Part shown: in pieces, positions 36,081 to 47,410 of the stretch
Position numbering within the stretch: the first letter of the stretch is position 1
How the letters are laid out: each line of letters opens with the position of its first letter
Assembly (NCBI RefSeq): GCF_002288265.1
Contig: NZ_CP016778.1
Span: forward strand, 1,054,001-1,118,000
Direction: 5' to 3'
Source: Candidatus Planktophila versatilis
GTDB lineage: Bacteria; Actinomycetota; Actinomycetes; Nanopelagicales; Nanopelagicaceae
DNA: 64,000 bases
The notes under the pieces: model-generated
Told to the model about the DNA's origin: nothing
What the model saw: the letters and a program-made list of their open reading frames with translations, nothing else
Databases searched by the model: none
Program-made: the position numbers and the translations under genes

Positions 36081-39000
36081 TTAGCGAGGAATTTCTACCT
36101 CATCAAGACGTACTGCTTCTCCTGATCCTTGCTGATCAAATGGAGTGAAGTCGTACTCGTCGTAGGCTGCATAGACCGCTGCCTTCGCTTCTTCAGTAGG
36201 TTCAACGCGGATGTTGCGGTAACGGGCAAGGCCTGTTCCAGCAGGGATCAACTTACCGATGATGACGTTCTCCTTCAGACCCAAGAGTGGATCAGACTTC
36301 TCAGAGAGTGCGGCATCAGTTAGTACGCGAGTTGTTTCCTGGAATGAAGCCGCTGACAACCATGACTCAGTTGCAAGGGATGCCTTGGTGATACCCATAA
36401 GTTCTGGGCGACCAGATGCAGCCTTAGCACCAGTTGTCACAACGCGACGGTTTTCAGCTTCAAAGCGACCGCGTTCAACGAGTTCACCTGGAAGCATTTC
36501 AGTATCGCCAGCTTCAAGCACAGTAATGCGCTTGAGCATTTGGCGAACAATAACTTCGATGTGCTTATCGTGAATGCCTACGCCCTGTGAGCGATAAACA
36601 GATTGGATCTCGTTCACCAAGTGAACTTGAGTTGCACGTGGTCCGAGGATACGAAGTACCTGCTTAGGATCAATTGCGCCGACGACCATCTTCTGGCCAA
36701 CTTCAACGCGTGTTCCTTCTTCTACAAGTAGCTTCTGACGGCGTGTGATTGGGTAAGCAACTTCTTCGCCACCATCATCTGGTGTCACGATGATCTTCTT
36801 ACCCTTTGCATCTTCTCGGAATGAGACAACGCCAGCAGCTTCTGCGATTGGCGCAACACCCTTAGGTGTACGCGCTTCAAAGAGCTCGACGATACGTGGA
36901 AGACCGTGAGTGATGTCATCACCAGCAACACCACCGGTGTGGAAGGTACGCATTGTGAGCTGCGTTCCTGGTTCACCGATTGACTGCGCTGCGATAATTC
37001 CGACTGCTTCACCGACTGCAACGAGTTGACCTGCAGCAAGGGAGCGACCATAGCAAGCTGCGCACTGTCCGACCTTGCTATCGCAAGTAAGAACTGAGCG
37101 AATCTTTACTTCATCTACTCCAGCAGCAACGAGTGCATCAATGTTGCGATCGCCAAGGTCGGCACCGGCTTGGGCAATGACCTCACCGTTGACAGTAATG
37201 TCTTCAGCCAATGTGCGGCCATAGACAGAAGTTTCAACGTGATCATGCTTAACCAGGCTGCCAGCTTCAATGCGAGTAGCGATTGGAAGTACGAGACCAC
37301 GATCAGTTCCGCAATCTTCTTCGCGAATGATGACATCTTGAGCAACATCGCACAGACGACGTGTGAGGTAACCAGAGTCAGCGGTACGAAGCGCTGTATC
37401 TGCAAGACCCTTACGTGCACCGTGGGTTGAGATGAAGTACTCGAGAACAGAGAGGCCTTCACGGAAGTTGGACTTAATTGGGCGAGGAATAATTTCACCC
37501 TTTGGGTTTGCAACAAGTCCGCGCATACCTGCAATCTGACGAATCTGCATCATATTTCCACGAGCACCTGAGAAGACCATCATCCAGACTGGGTTTAGAC
37601 GAGGGAAGTTCTCTTCCATCTCTTTACCTACTTCAGCTGTTGCCTTGGTCCAGATCTCAATGAGTTCTTGGCGACGCTCGTCATCTGTGATGAGTCCCTT
37701 TTCGTACTGTGATTGAACCTTGTCGGCTTGTGTTTCATAGCTTTCTAGGATTTCACGCTTACGAGGAGGTGTGACAACATCTTCGATACCGATTGTTACA
37801 CCAGCGCGAGTTGCCCAGTGGAAACCGAGTGACTTAAGCGCATCGAGTGTCTGTGCCACGGTGACCTTTGGATAGAACTCAGCCAGCTTGTCGACGATTG
37901 CGCCGAGTGCTTTCTTAGTTACATCGTGATCAACGAATGGGAATTGCTCAGGTAGCGCCTCATTAAAGAGGGCACGGCCGATCGTTGTCTCAAGAGTTTC
38001 TCCCTTAACGCGAATCTTTACCTTTGCTTGCAATGAAACTGAGTGCTGATCATGAGCCATGATCGCTTCAGCGATGGAACCGAATGCACGGCCTTCGCCA
38101 AGTACGCCTTCGCGATCCATTGTTAAGTAGTAGAGACCAAGAACCATGTCCTGGGTAGGAGATGTAATTGGGCGACCATTTGCTGGTGACAAGATGTTAT
38201 TTGATGACAACATCAAGATACGTGCTTCAGCCTGAGCTTCGGCAGATAATGGAAGGTGGACAGCCATCTGGTCACCGTCGAAGTCAGCGTTAAATGCTGT
38301 ACAAACGAGTGGGTGAATCTGAATTGCCTTACCTTCAACCAGCTGTGGTTCAAATGCTTGGATACCTAAACGGTGAAGTGTAGGAGCGCGGTTCAGAAGC
38401 ACTGGATGTTCTGCAATAACTTCTTCAAGAACATCCCATACAACTGGACGAGCACGTTCAACCATGCGCTTTGCAGATTTAATGTTCTGCGCGTGGTTAA
38501 GGTCTACTAGACGCTTCATTACGAATGGTTTGAAGAGTTCTAGCGCCATCTGCTTTGGCAGACCGCACTGGTGCAACTTCAGCTGTGGACCAACAACGAT
38601 TACGGAACGACCTGAGTAGTCAACGCGCTTTCCGAGCAAGTTCTGACGGAAACGTCCTTGCTTGCCCTTAAGCATGTCTGACAGTGACTTCAGTGCACGG
38701 TTTCCTGGGCCAGTAACTGGACGACCACGACGACCGTTATCGAACAACGCATCTACAGCTTCCTGCAACATACGCTTTTCGTTATTCACGATAATTTCTG
38801 GAGCACCAAGATCAGCAAGGCGCTTCAAACGATTGTTACGGTTAATAACGCGGCGATAGAGATCGTTTAGATCTGAAGTCGCAAAGCGTCCACCATCTAG
38901 CTGAACCATTGGGCGCAGATCAGGTGGTATGACCGGTACCGCATCGAGAACCATTGATGCTGGGTGGTTGCTCGTTGTCATAAATGCATTAACAACTTTC

Positions 39001-39887
39001 AGACGCTTGATAGCACGAGTCTTCTTCGCACCCTTGCCGTTCTCGGAAAGGTCAGTGAGCATTGCATGCTCTGTCTCAAGGTCGAAAGTTTCCAGGCGCT
39101 TCTTAATTGCAGCAGCTCCCATATCTCCCTTGAAATACATGCCATAGCGATCACGCATTTCGCGGTAAAGATTCTCATCACCTTCGAGATCTTGAACCTT
39201 GAGGTTCTTAAAGCGTGACCAGACATCTTCTAGGCGGGTGAGTTCGCGCTCTGCGCGTTCACGGATTGCCTTGAGCTCGCGCTCTGCAGATTCACGAACC
39301 TTGCGCTTCACATCTGACTTCGCATCTTCGGCTTCGAGTTCAGCAATATCTGCCTCAAGCTTCTTGGTGCGAGTATCGACATCAACATCGCGCTTTGTTT
39401 CGATCTTCTTGCGATCATTGGCCAACTTCTTCTCAAGCTGTGGCATATCTTCTTCGCGAGCTTCAGCATCAACTTCTGTGATCATGTACGCAGCGAAATA
39501 GATAACCTTCTCGAGATCCTTAGGTGCAAGGTCAAGTAGGTAGCCAAGGCGTGATGGAACACCCTTGAAGTACCAGATGTGAGTAACAGGAGCAGCAAGC
39601 TCGATGTGACCCATACGTTCGCGGCGAACCTTTGCGCGTGTTACTTCAACACCGCAACGCTCGCAGATGATTCCCTTAAATCGAACGCGCTTGTACTTAC
39701 CGCAATAACATTCCCAGTCACGAGTTGGTCCGAAGATCTTCTCGTCGAAGAGTCCGTCCTTCTCGGGCTTGAGTGTGCGGTAGTTGATTGTCTCTGGCTT
39801 CTTTACTTCGCCAAAAGACCAATCACGAATATTTTGAGCCGATGCAAGACCGATTCGTAGTTCATCAAAGAAGTTGACATCTAACAT
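36081..39887 (-). CDS. rpoC: DNA-directed RNA polymerase subunit beta'
   Basis: Catalytic large subunit, 1268 residues. The N-terminal zinc site is [23 protein letters not shown] (about 60-82), and the active-site Mg loop is [35 protein letters not shown] is the bridge-helix/trigger-loop area, and [17 protein letters not shown] the second zinc site. A coiled, charged segment at about residues 150-220 ([22 protein letters not shown]) is the actinobacterial insertion. It follows rpoB by 14 bp and ends in the terminator at 36034-36070. Confidence 0.98.
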   Translation of the reverse strand: MLDVNFFDELRIGLASAQNIRDWSFGEVKKPETINYRTLKPEKDGLFDEKIFGPTRDWECYCGKYKRVRFKGIICERCGVEVTRAKVRRERMGHIELAAPVTHIWYFKGVPSRLGYLLDLAPKDLEKVIYFAAYMITEVDAEAREEDMPQLEKKLANDRKKIETKRDVDVDTRTKKLEADIAELEAEDAKSDVKRKVRESAERELKAIRERAERELTRLEDVWSRFKNLKVQDLEGDENLYREMRDRYGMYFKGDMGAAAIKKRLETFDLETEHAMLTDLSENGKGAKKTRAIKRLKVVNAFMTTSNHPASMVLDAVPVIPPDLRPMVQLDGGRFATSDLNDLYRRVINRNNRLKRLADLGAPEIIVNNEKRMLQEAVDALFDNGRRGRPVTGPGNRALKSLSDMLKGKQGRFRQNLLGKRVDYSGRSVIVVGPQLKLHQCGLPKQMALELFKPFVMKRLVDLNHAQNIKSAKRMVERARPVVWDVLEEVIAEHPVLLNRAPTLHRLGIQAFEPQLVEGKAIQIHPLVCTAFNADFDGDQMAVHLPLSAEAQAEARILMLSSNNILSPANGRPITSPTQDMVLGLYYLTMDREGVLGEGRAFGSIAEAIMAHDQHSVSLQAKVKIRVKGETLETTIGRALFNEALPEQFPFVDHDVTKKALGAIVDKLAEFYPKVTVAQTLDALKSLGFHWATRAGVTIGIEDVVTPPRKREILESYETQADKVQSQYEKGLITDDERRQELIEIWTKATAEVGKEMEENFPRLNPVWMMVFSGARGNMMQIRQIAGMRGLVANPKGEIIPRPIKSNFREGLSVLEYFISTHGARKGLADTALRTADSGYLTRRLCDVAQDVIIREEDCGTDRGLVLPIATRIEAGSLVKHDHVETSVYGRTLAEDITVNGEVIAQAGADLGDRNIDALVAAGVDEVKIRSVLTCDSKVGQCAACYGRSLAAGQLVAVGEAVGIIAAQSIGEPGTQLTMRTFHTGGVAGDDITHGLPRIVELFEARTPKGVAPIAEAAGVVSFREDAKGKKIIVTPDDGGEEVAYPITRRQKLLVEEGTRVEVGQKMVVGAIDPKQVLRILGPRATQVHLVNEIQSVYRSQGVGIHDKHIEVIVRQMLKRITVLEAGDTEMLPGELVERGRFEAENRRVVTTGAKAASGRPELMGITKASLATESWLSAASFQETTRVLTDAALSEKSDPLLGLKENVIIGKLIPAGTGLARYRNIRVEPTEEAKAAVYAAYDEYDFTPFDQQGSGEAVRLDEVEIPR

Positions 39888-39901
39888 GTTTGATTCGCTC
39901 C

Positions 39902-42900
39902 TTAAATTTCTTCTACTGAGCTTGGCTCAACTCGTGACAAGTTGATACCTAGTTCTTCGGCGGCACGGAAAATCTCTTCATCGTTATCGCGCATTTCAAT
40001 TGCGACACCTTCTGAAGAGAGGACTTCGACATTGAGGCAGAGTGATTGCATTTCCTTGATAAGCACCTTAAATGATTCTGGGATGCCTGGTTCTGGAATG
40101 TTCTCGCCCTTCACAATGGCTTCGTAAACCTTGACGCGTCCGAGAACATCGTCAGATTTAATAGTGAGCAACTCTTGGAGTGTGTATGCGGCGCCGTAAG
40201 CTTCAAGTGCCCACACTTCCATTTCACCAAATCGCTGACCACCGAATTGAGCCTTACCACCAAGTGGTTGCTGAGTGATCATTGAGTATGGACCAGTTGA
40301 ACGTGCGTGAATCTTGTCATCGACCAAGTGGTGCAGCTTCAAGATATACATATATCCAACTGAAATTGGAGTTGGGTATGGCTCGCCAGAACGACCGTCA
40401 AAGAGACGGGCTTTGCCGGAACGACCAATAAGTTGGTTGCCATCGCGGTTTGCAAGTGTTGATGAAAGCAGACCTGAGATTTCATCTTCAAGTGCACCAT
40501 CGAATACCGGTGTTGCCAGGTTTGTTCCTGGTGCTCCCTTTTCGGCGCCGATCTCCTTGAGGTGATCTGCCCATGCTTCAGAGACTCCGGAAACATCCCA
40601 ACCTGTCTTTGCCACCCAACCGAGGTGCATTTCAAGAACCTGTCCGACGTTCATACGTCCTGGAACACCAAGTGGGTTCAAGACAACATCAACTGGAGTT
40701 CCATCTTCAAGGAATGGCATATCTTCCACTGGAAGGATCTTTGAAATAACACCCTTGTTACCGTGGCGACCAGCAAGCTTGTCACCATCTTGAATCTTGC
40801 GCTTCTGCGCAACATAAACGCGAACCAATTGGTTAACGCCAGCTGCAAGCTCGAAGCCTTCTTCTGATTCAAAGATCTTTACGCCGATAACTTTTCCTGA
40901 TTCACCGTGTGGAACCTTAAGAGATGTATCGCGAACTTCGCGAGCCTTCTCACCAAAGATTGCACGAAGTAGACGCTCTTCTGGTGTGAGTTCAGTTTCT
41001 CCCTTAGGAGTTACCTTTCCAACCAAGATATCGCCTGGCACAACATCGGCGCCAACGCGGATGATTCCGCGCTCATCGAGATCTGCCAGAACTTCTTCAG
41101 AGACGTTAGGGATATCGCGTGTGATTTCTTCGGCACCAAGCTTGGTATCGCGGGCATCGACTTCATACTCTTCAATGTGAATTGAGGTCAGTACATCGTC
41201 TTGCACTAGGCGCTGCGAAAGAATGATCGCATCTTCGTAGTTGTGGCCTTCCCATGACATAAATGCCACGAGTAGGTTCTTACCAAGAGCCATTTCACCG
41301 TTTTCGGTACATGGACCATCGGCGATTACTGAACCAACTTCAAGCTTCTGACCTTCAGTAACTACAACCTTCTGGTTGTAAGAAGTACCTTGGTTAGAGC
41401 GAGTGAACTTAGCAAGTGAATATGTTTGGTAGGTACCGTCATCGCCCATGACCTTAACTTCGTCAGCAGCAACTTCAGTTACAACGCCAGCCTTTGTTGC
41501 CATGACTACGTCACCGGCATCGACAGCTGCGCGAAATTCCATACCAGTACCGATAAATGGTGCTTCTGCACGCATCAACGGAACTGACTGACGCATCATG
41601 TTAGAACCCATGAGTGCGCGGTTTGCATCATCGTGCTCGAGGAACGGAATCATTGCTGTTGCAACAGAAACCATCTGACGTGGTGAAACGTCCATGTAAT
41701 CCACTTCATCAGCGATGATGTATTCAACTTCGCCACCGCGACGACGTACAAGTACGCGTGCTTCTGCGAAGTGATTGTCATCTGTCAATGGCGCATTTGC
41801 CTGAGCAATGATGTGCTCGTCTTCTTCATCAGCTGTGAGGTAGTCAACCTGATCGGTGACCTTGCCCTTTACAACTTTGCGATAAGGAGTTTCGATAAAA
41901 CCGAACGCGGTAACGCGACCATATGTCGCAAGGGAACCGATAAGACCGATGTTTGGTCCTTCTGGAGTTTCGATTGGACACATACGTCCGTAGTGAGATG
42001 GGTGAACGTCACGCACTTCAAAGCCGGCACGATCACGTGAGAGACCACCGGGCCCGAGGGCTGAAAGACGACGCTTGTGTGTGAGACCTGAAAGTGGGTT
42101 TGTCTGATCCATAAACTGTGACAACTGAGATGTTCCGAAGAACTCCTTGATTGATGCAACAACCGGACGGATGTTGATCAAAGTCTGAGGAGTAATTGCT
42201 TCCACATCTTGGGTTGTCATACGTTCGCGAACAACACGTTCCATACGTGAGAGTCCGATACGTACTTGGTTCTGAATGAGCTCGCCTACTGTGCGAAGAC
42301 GACGGTTACCGAAGTGATCGATATCGTCTTTCTCCACGCGAACTTCGCGGCCGTAATCCATTGTGAGATCTCCGCGGTGCAGCGCTACGAGGTAGCGAAG
42401 TGTTGCCACGATATCTGAAATGGTGAGCATGCTCTGTGATAGCTCAAGGTCAAGACCGAGCTTCTTATTAACCTTAAAGCGACCGACCTTAGCCAAGTCA
42501 TAACGCTTAGGGTTGAAGTAAAGGTTTTCAATAAGGTTCTGTGCCGCTTCCTTAGTTGGAGGCTCACCTGGACGCATCTTGCGATAGATATCAAGAAGTG
42601 CTTCATCTTGAGTCTTAACAGTGTCCTTATCAAGTGTTGCCATCATGGAAGCGAAGTCACCAAACTCTTCACGAATTTGTTCATCGGTCCAACCAAGGGC
42701 CTTAAGGAATACTGTGACAGATTGCTTACGCTTGCGGTCGATACGAACGCCAACGAGATCTTTCTTATCAACTTCAAATTCAAGCCAAGCACCGCGGCTA
42801 GGAATAATCTTTGAAGTAAATACATCTTTATCTGAAGTCTTTTCAATCTGACGTTCGAAGTACACGCCAGGTGAGCGAACGATCTGTGAAACAACAACGC

Positions 42901-43354
42901 GCTCGGTTCCGTTAATAACGAATGTTCCGCGTGGTGTCATGACCGGGAAGTCGCCCATGAAGACTGTCTGAGACTTAATTTCGCCGGTCTCGTTATTTGT
43001 AAATTCTGCAGTCACAAAGAGTGGCTGCGCATATGTCATGTCGCGCTCTTTGCAATCAGCAATTGAATGCTTAGGTGGCTCGAAGCGATGGTCACGGAAT
43101 GAAAGTGACATCGTTCCTTGGAAATCTTCGATTGGTGAAATCTCTTCAAAGATTTCTTCCAAACCGGACTTCGAAGGAAGTTCTCCTCGATTTGTGTTAG
43201 TTGATTGTGCAAGACGTGCTCGCCATAGATCGTTTCCTAGTAACCAGTCAACGCTTTCAACTTGCAGCGCGAGCAGATTAGGAACTTCTAGCGGTTCACG
43301 GATCTTTGCGAACGAAATACGACGGGGGGCAGTTGAACTCTTTTTCGCGGCCAA
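39902..43354 (-). CDS. rpoB: DNA-directed RNA polymerase subunit beta
   Basis: Beta subunit, 1150 residues, start TTG 43354 ([15 protein letters not shown]) with GGAAGGA 7-8 nt upstream. The rifampicin-binding region [34 protein letters not shown] has the sensitive-type residues. [28 protein letters not shown] and the C-terminal [28 protein letters not shown] are conserved. It follows the rplL terminator by about 180 bp, so it needs its own promoter or read-through; that gap is G-rich on the coding strand. Confidence 0.98.
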   Translation of the reverse strand: MAAKKSSTAPRRISFAKIREPLEVPNLLALQVESVDWLLGNDLWRARLAQSTNTNRGELPSKSGLEEIFEEISPIEDFQGTMSLSFRDHRFEPPKHSIADCKERDMTYAQPLFVTAEFTNNETGEIKSQTVFMGDFPVMTPRGTFVINGTERVVVSQIVRSPGVYFERQIEKTSDKDVFTSKIIPSRGAWLEFEVDKKDLVGVRIDRKRKQSVTVFLKALGWTDEQIREEFGDFASMMATLDKDTVKTQDEALLDIYRKMRPGEPPTKEAAQNLIENLYFNPKRYDLAKVGRFKVNKKLGLDLELSQSMLTISDIVATLRYLVALHRGDLTMDYGREVRVEKDDIDHFGNRRLRTVGELIQNQVRIGLSRMERVVRERMTTQDVEAITPQTLINIRPVVASIKEFFGTSQLSQFMDQTNPLSGLTHKRRLSALGPGGLSRDRAGFEVRDVHPSHYGRMCPIETPEGPNIGLIGSLATYGRVTAFGFIETPYRKVVKGKVTDQVDYLTADEEDEHIIAQANAPLTDDNHFAEARVLVRRRGGEVEYIIADEVDYMDVSPRQMVSVATAMIPFLEHDDANRALMGSNMMRQSVPLMRAEAPFIGTGMEFRAAVDAGDVVMATKAGVVTEVAADEVKVMGDDGTYQTYSLAKFTRSNQGTSYNQKVVVTEGQKLEVGSVIADGPCTENGEMALGKNLLVAFMSWEGHNYEDAIILSQRLVQDDVLTSIHIEEYEVDARDTKLGAEEITRDIPNVSEEVLADLDERGIIRVGADVVPGDILVGKVTPKGETELTPEERLLRAIFGEKAREVRDTSLKVPHGESGKVIGVKIFESEEGFELAAGVNQLVRVYVAQKRKIQDGDKLAGRHGNKGVISKILPVEDMPFLEDGTPVDVVLNPLGVPGRMNVGQVLEMHLGWVAKTGWDVSGVSEAWADHLKEIGAEKGAPGTNLATPVFDGALEDEISGLLSSTLANRDGNQLIGRSGKARLFDGRSGEPYPTPISVGYMYILKLHHLVDDKIHARSTGPYSMITQQPLGGKAQFGGQRFGEMEVWALEAYGAAYTLQELLTIKSDDVLGRVKVYEAIVKGENIPEPGIPESFKVLIKEMQSLCLNVEVLSSEGVAIEMRDNDEEIFRAAEELGINLSRVEPSSVEEI

Positions 43355-43489
43355 GAGATGTCCTTCCAGACAAAATTCACTTTTATGTGGACACGCACAA
43401 TTAGAAGGTCGCCGCCGCTATATGCAAAGACCTCTAGAAAAATATGCGAAGGGGAAGAGTAACTCCTCACCCCCCGTTGGGGCAAACCG

Positions 43490-43534
43490 AGTGCTTATAC
43501 CCCCAAATCCCCCCGCTTGTCTGCCCTTTGGGGA
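43490..43534 (-). other. G-run tract upstream of rpoB
   Basis: Between the rplL terminator and rpoB the coding strand has several runs of five or six G within about 70 bp (for example GGGGGG-ATTT-GGGGG and a further GGGGGG nearer the gene), with short C-runs able to pair with them. In a moderate-GC genome this is unusual. It could form a G-quadruplex or alternative hairpins in the rpoB leader; no promoter boxes were identified with confidence. Confidence 0.4.
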
Positions 43535-43573
43535 TAAAAAAACCCGGCTCCACGAGGGAACCGGGCTTTTTAG
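43535..43573 (-). terminator. Rho-independent terminator after rplL
   Basis: A 9-bp stem CCCGGTTCC/GGAGCCGGG (one G-U pair, 5-nt loop; arms 43543-43551 and 43557-43565) followed on the reverse strand by seven T. It lies 9 bp after the rplL stop, so rplJ-rplL and rpoB-rpoC are at least partly separate units. Confidence 0.93.
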
Positions 43574-43581
43574 TTAAGAAT

Positions 43582-43965
43582 TTACTTAACAGTGACCGTT
43601 GCGCCAGCTGCCTCGAGGGCTGCCTTTGCCTTATCTGCTGTCTCCTTATTTACCTTCTCAAGAAGGGTTGCTGGAGTTGCATCAACTAGATCTTTTGCTT
43701 CCTTAAGACCAAGTGCTGAGTTCAGGTTACGTACTTCCTTGATAACAGCAATCTTCTGTCCGCCTGCTGCTTCAAGGATGACTGTGAATTCATCTTGTGC
43801 TTCTGCTGCGCCGCCACCTGCTGCTGCGCCGCCACCTGCTGCTGCAACTGGTGCTGCTGCTGTTACATCGAACTCTGTTTCAAATGCCTTGACGAACTCT
43901 GAGAGTTCAACAAGTGACATTTCCTTGAACTGAGTCATTAAATCTGCTTGTGAGAGCTTTGCCAT
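43582..43965 (-). CDS. rplL: 50S ribosomal protein L7/L12
   Basis: L12 forms the flexible stalk that recruits translational GTPases. The N-terminal dimer domain is [24 protein letters not shown] hinge rich in Ala and Gly (about 36-53) leads to the C-terminal domain [20 protein letters not shown] through [10 protein letters not shown]. The 127-residue length is normal. It follows rplJ by 18 bp and precedes a strong terminator. Confidence 0.98.
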   Translation of the reverse strand: MAKLSQADLMTQFKEMSLVELSEFVKAFETEFDVTAAAPVAAAGGGAAAGGGAAEAQDEFTVILEAAGGQKIAVIKEVRNLNSALGLKEAKDLVDATPATLLEKVNKETADKAKAALEAAGATVTVK

Positions 43966-43983
43966 TTTGTATTGTCCTTTTCT

Positions 43984-44640
43984 TTATTCCGCTGGAGTTT
44001 CTGCTGCATCTGTTGCTTCTGCAGCAACTTCAGCGACAACTTCTTCTGTTACAACTGCTTCAGCAACTGGTGCCTCGGCTGGAGCTTCTGCAGCTGGTGC
44101 CGCTTCTGCTACTGGAGCTGCTGCTGCAACTGGTGCTGCAGCTGGTGCTCCTGCTTCCATCTTGATGCGAAGTGCATCGAAAGTACGCGCTGCCTTAGCA
44201 AGCGAGCCCTTCATGGCACCAGCAAGCTTTGCAAGAAGTACTTCGCGAGACTCGAGGTCTGCGAGCTTCATGATCTCTGCTGTTGTAACAAACTTTCCTT
44301 CGTAGATTCCACCCTTAATGATTAGGAGTGGGTTCTCTTTCTGGAAGTTCTTCAGGTTACGAGCTGCATCGATTGCATCGCCCTTAATGAATGCAACAGC
44401 TGATGGGCCAGCAAGGAGATCATCAGAGATCTCAACGCCAGCATTCTTTGCTGCAATCTTGGTAAGAGTGTTCTTTACGACGCTGTACTTGGTATCTGAA
44501 CCAAGGCTGCGGCGTAGCGCCTTCATCGAAGTCACGGTCAGACCGCGATATTCGGTGAGGTAAGTCGCTGTAGCTGACTTGAAATCTTCAGTCAGTTCAG
44601 CAACTGCTGCTGCTTTATCTGGGCGAGCCATTCGGTTCAC
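43984..44640 (-). CDS. rplJ: 50S ribosomal protein L10 with Ala/Glu-rich tail
   Basis: L10 anchors the L12 dimers to the ribosome. The N-terminal rRNA-binding domain is [57 protein letters not shown] and [20 protein letters not shown] (the L12-binding helix begins after) are conserved. A tail of about 50 residues, almost only Ala, Pro, Glu and Val, extends it to 218 residues against about 170. Its mRNA begins with an L10 leader. Confidence 0.96.
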   Translation of the reverse strand: MNRMARPDKAAAVAELTEDFKSATATYLTEYRGLTVTSMKALRRSLGSDTKYSVVKNTLTKIAAKNAGVEISDDLLAGPSAVAFIKGDAIDAARNLKNFQKENPLLIIKGGIYEGKFVTTAEIMKLADLESREVLLAKLAGAMKGSLAKAARTFDALRIKMEAGAPAAAPVAAAAPVAEAAPAAEAPAEAPVAEAVVTEEVVAEVAAEATDAAETPAE

Positions 44641-44673
44641 CTTTCGTTAGTTGTTCAAGGTGACTACAGGCAA

Positions 44674-44800
44674 TAAAAAAATCCGTGACGCGTAAATGCG
44701 CACGGATTAATGTGAACACCTACGCGGGCTGAGATTCCTCAATTATCTTGAGCTCTTGCGAGCTTAAGACCTGCGGTCTTTGGTTATGGGTAAATCTTAA
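44674..44800 (-). ncRNA. L10 (rplJL) mRNA leader with terminator-like stem
   Basis: The 200-bp gap between rplA and rplJ carries the hallmarks of a ribosomal L10 leader: AAAGACCGCAGGTC and GCGTAGGTG segments joined by stems such as AAGCTCGC/GCGAGCT, which mimic the L10-binding part of 23S rRNA. It ends in an 8-bp stem AATCCGTG/CACGGATT (44680-44708) followed by seven T on the reverse strand, a transcription attenuator 34 bp before the rplJ start. L10 (as the L10-L12 complex) binding this leader is established for other bacteria; the assignment here is by pattern. Confidence 0.8.
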
Positions 44801-44831
44801 GCAGGGGATTGGAACTGGTCAAATCCCCTGC
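44801..44831 (-). terminator. Hairpin after rplA
   Basis: Perfect 10-bp stem GCAGGGGATT/AATCCCCTGC with an 11-nt loop, 9 bp after the rplA stop. It is followed by TTAAGATTT rather than a clean U-run, so it may terminate only partly, leaving some transcripts to enter the rplJ leader. Confidence 0.7.
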
Positions 44832-44840
44832 CTAATAGAG

Positions 44841-45545
44841 CTAGTTAGCTGATGGCTCGCGTGTGAGGTTTGGATCTACCGCGATTCCAGGTCCCATCGA
44901 AGATGAGACAACAGCCTTGGCGATGTAGCGACCCTTTGATGAGTTTGGCTTCACGCGAAGAACTTCTTCCAGGGCAGCTGCATAGTTATCTGCAAGCTGA
45001 TCTGCAGTAAATGATGCCTTGCCGATGATGAAGTGAAGGTTTGAGTTCTTATCAACGCGGAATTCAATCTTTCCACCCTTGATGTCATTAACAGCCTTAG
45101 TGACATCTGTTGTCACTGTTCCTGTCTTTGGGTTTGGCATGAGGCCACGAGTTCCAAGAACTTTACCGAGACGACCAACCTTGGCCATCAAATCTGGTGT
45201 TGCAACAACTGCATCGAAATCTAGGCGACCCTTTGATACTTCATCAATGAGTTCATCGCCTCCGACGATATCTGCACCAGCAGCACGTGCTTCTTCGGCA
45301 CGCTCTCCGTTAGCAAATACCAAAACGCGTGCTGTCTTTCCTGTGCCGTGTGGCAAGTTAACAGTTGAGCGAATTGCTTGGTCAGCCTTCTTTGGATCCA
45401 CACCTAGTACGAGTGCAACTTCAATAGTTGAGTCGTACTTAGTTGTTGTTGTCTCTTTCGCAAGTGTGACTGCTTGAAGAGGTGTGTAGAGGTGGTCTTT
45501 GATGACCTTCGCTGCTACTTCGGTGTACTTCTTTGAGCGCTTCAT
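44841..45545 (-). CDS. rplA: 50S ribosomal protein L1
   Basis: L1 forms the mobile stalk at the E site and represses the rplK-rplA mRNA in E. coli. [68 protein letters not shown] and the end ASSMG-like [13 protein letters not shown] are diagnostic. The 234-residue length is normal. It follows rplK by 101 bp, a gap with two stems (separate entry). Confidence 0.98.
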   Translation of the reverse strand: MKRSKKYTEVAAKVIKDHLYTPLQAVTLAKETTTTKYDSTIEVALVLGVDPKKADQAIRSTVNLPHGTGKTARVLVFANGERAEEARAAGADIVGGDELIDEVSKGRLDFDAVVATPDLMAKVGRLGKVLGTRGLMPNPKTGTVTTDVTKAVNDIKGGKIEFRVDKNSNLHFIIGKASFTADQLADNYAAALEEVLRVKPNSSKGRYIAKAVVSSSMGPGIAVDPNLTREPSAN

Positions 45546-45558
45546 ATCTTCCTTCTTT

Positions 45559-45620
45559 CTTGTATTGCTACAAGTTTTCGGTTGTGGTTAGCGAACCAGC
45601 GCGGTTCTCCCACATCTTTA
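45559..45620 (-). promoter_or_regulatory. Stem-loops between rplK and rplA (possible L1 target)
   Basis: Just before rplA the mRNA can form GTGG..GAACC-(5 nt)-GGTTC..CCAC, an interrupted stem with asymmetric internal loops, and then a perfect 6-bp stem CTTGTA/TACAAG with a GCAA tetraloop (45559-45574). L1 is known to bind an asymmetric-loop stem in its own mRNA in other bacteria; identity here is inferred from place and shape only. Confidence 0.35.
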
Positions 45621-45646
45621 TGCCACTGTGACACAAAGAAATTTAT

Positions 45647-46075
45647 TTACGAGACTGTGATTCCCATTGAACGGGCAGTACCGGCGATGATCTTTGCTGC
45701 GGCATCGATATCGTTGGCATTGAGGTCAGCCATCTTTGTTGTTGCGATCTCCTTGACCTGAGCCATGGTGATGTTTGCAACCTTAGTCTTGTGCGGAATA
45801 GCAGATCCCTTTTCAACGCCAGCTGCCTTAAGAATGAGGCGTGATGCTGGAGGTGTCTTGGTGATGAAGTCGAATGAGCGATCCTCATAGACGGTGATTT
45901 CAACCGGAATGATCTGGCCCTTTTGTGATTCAGTCGCAGCGTTATATGCCTTGACGAACTCCATGATGTTGACACCATGCTGACCAAGTGCCGGACCTAC
46001 TGGTGGTGCAGGTGTTGCTGCGCCAGCTTGGATCTGCAACTTGATGAATCCGGTGACTTTCTTCTTTGGTGCCAT
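45647..46075 (-). CDS. rplK: 50S ribosomal protein L11
   Basis: L11 with 23S rRNA forms the GTPase-associated centre and the thiostrepton site. [38 protein letters not shown] and the RNA-binding [27 protein letters not shown] are diagnostic, including the two prolines of the drug-binding face. The 142-residue length is normal. It follows nusG by 39 bp. Confidence 0.98.
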   Translation of the reverse strand: MAPKKKVTGFIKLQIQAGAATPAPPVGPALGQHGVNIMEFVKAYNAATESQKGQIIPVEITVYEDRSFDFITKTPPASRLILKAAGVEKGSAIPHKTKVANITMAQVKEIATTKMADLNANDIDAAAKIIAGTARSMGITVS

Positions 46076-46114
46076 TTCGCTTCTCTTTTCCTATTCGTAT
46101 TTTCGTAAAGTTCG

Positions 46115-46882
46115 TTAGAGCTTTTGTACCTGGGTAAATGAAAGTTCTACTGGGGTCTCGCGACCGAAGATAGAGACCAATACCTTGAGCTTTGCCTGCT
46201 CTGGCATGATCTCGGAAATTGATGCTGGAAGTGTGGCAAATGGGCCATCCATTACGGTGACTGATTCTCCTACTTCGAAATCAATAAATTTAATATCTGC
46301 TTTATCGGCAGCTTTCTTTGGACGTGGTGCAAGAATCTTCTCGACCTCACCCATGCTCAGTGGACTTGGGTTGTGCGCGTTACCAACGAAGCCTGTGACT
46401 CCAGGAGTATTACGAACGACTGACCAAGATTCATCAGTGAGATCCATGCGAACAAGAACGTAGCCAGGATAGATATTGCGCTTAACCATCTTGCGCGCAC
46501 CATTCTTAACTTCCATTACCTCTTCTTCTGGAACTTCAATCTGGAAGATGTACTCCTCCATGTTCAGGGTGTGAATACGGTTGGCAAGGTTGCCCTTTAC
46601 CTTCTTCTCATATCCAGCATAAGAGTGGATTACATACCAATCACCAATTGCGGCGCGCAGTGTGCGGCGGAACTCGGCGTTGGGATCATTCTCATCAGAT
46701 TCAATATCGCCATCTTCATCACTTGCCAGCGCCAAATCTGAGTTCGACTGGTCATCGATAGCTTCAGAAATTGGCTCGGCTACAAATTCAGCAACAGGGG
46801 TTGCAAGATCATCAGCGTTGGCAGCAAGGGCTGCCTCAAAGGCATCTGGCGCCGGAGTATTAGAAGTAATTTCTTCAGTCAT
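46115..46882 (-). CDS. nusG: Transcription termination/antitermination protein NusG
   Basis: NusG clamps elongating RNA polymerase and links it to the ribosome or Rho. The start is ATG 46882 (MTEEITSN), with AAGGAA upstream; the open frame before it overlaps secE. A 70-residue acidic N-terminal region ([23 protein letters not shown]) precedes the NGN domain [22 protein letters not shown], then a KOW domain with [21 protein letters not shown]. The acidic extension is usual in Actinobacteria. Length is 255 residues. Confidence 0.96.
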   Translation of the reverse strand: MTEEITSNTPAPDAFEAALAANADDLATPVAEFVAEPISEAIDDQSNSDLALASDEDGDIESDENDPNAEFRRTLRAAIGDWYVIHSYAGYEKKVKGNLANRIHTLNMEEYIFQIEVPEEEVMEVKNGARKMVKRNIYPGYVLVRMDLTDESWSVVRNTPGVTGFVGNAHNPSPLSMGEVEKILAPRPKKAADKADIKFIDFEVGESVTVMDGPFATLPASISEIMPEQAKLKVLVSIFGRETPVELSFTQVQKL

Positions 46883-46895
46883 CTCGCTCAATTCC

Positions 46896-47120
46896 TTATC
46901 CGAATACCCAGAAGACAACTTTGGTGAGAACAAAGTCGATGATTGAAACGACAGCAATAATAAAAGTCACGAATACGAGCACGACGGCGGTGTAGGTGGT
47001 CAACATATTTCGGGTTGGCCAAACAACCTTCTTCAGCTCTGAAAGAACTTGGCGGTAGAAAAGTCCAACGCGCGCAAAAATCCCGAGCTTCTCCTCGGTA
47101 ACTTCAACTGCATCAGTCAT
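46896..47120 (-). CDS. secE: Preprotein translocase subunit SecE
   Basis: A 74-residue single-span SecE that clamps SecY. The amphipathic helix [26 protein letters not shown] leads into the membrane helix [26 protein letters not shown] ribosome site AGAAGGAAG lies about 3-8 nt before the ATG. It is 53 bp after tRNA-Trp and 13 bp before nusG, the standard actinobacterial arrangement. Confidence 0.96.
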   Translation of the reverse strand: MTDAVEVTEEKLGIFARVGLFYRQVLSELKKVVWPTRNMLTTYTAVVLVFVTFIIAVVSIIDFVLTKVVFWVFG

Positions 47121-47173
47121 GATCTTCCTTCTCTTTCATCTTTCATTCGGTACATCGGTTGTAAAACATCTTG

Positions 47174-47247
47174 CAGGGCAGGAGGGACTCGAACCCCCAA
47201 CCGGCCGCTTTGGAGACGGCAACTCTAGCCAATTGAGCTACTGCCCT
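47174..47247 (-). tRNA. tRNA-Trp (CCA)
   Basis: A complete 74-nt cloverleaf on the reverse strand: acceptor AGGGCAG/CTGCCCT, D-stem GCTC/GAGT, anticodon loop CTCCAAA giving CCA, T-loop TTCGAGT, discriminator G. CCA is not encoded. It lies directly before secE, so it is probably cotranscribed with secE-nusG-rplK-rplA. Confidence 0.97.
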
Positions 47248-47410
47248 TCGCGACGAATTTTCAGGCGCGCCAAGGCGAGGAAGAAAATCATCGTGAGCGT
47301 CGAAGTGTAAGGGCAGGGGGCGGCTGGAGTAAAACTGGCTAATTCTGAGGTGGCCAGTACCACCATTTCTGAGCGTGCCAGAGATGCGGGCCATGGTGCA
47401 GACTTCGCGT

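Noticed and set aside
39301-39460. A possible foreign insertion in rpoC because of a charged, coiled segment
   Set aside because: An insertion of this kind at this place is known in actinobacterial RNA polymerase beta', and the reading frame and codon use continue unchanged.
43800-43870. Short GCTGCT/CTGCTG repeats as a microsatellite
   Set aside because: They encode the Ala/Gly hinge of L12; the repeat follows from protein composition.
43950-44325. Overlapping + strand open frames rich in Leu, Ser and Cys opposite rplJ
   Set aside because: They are antisense shadows of the Ala-rich L10 tail; no ribosome sites or conserved motifs are seen.
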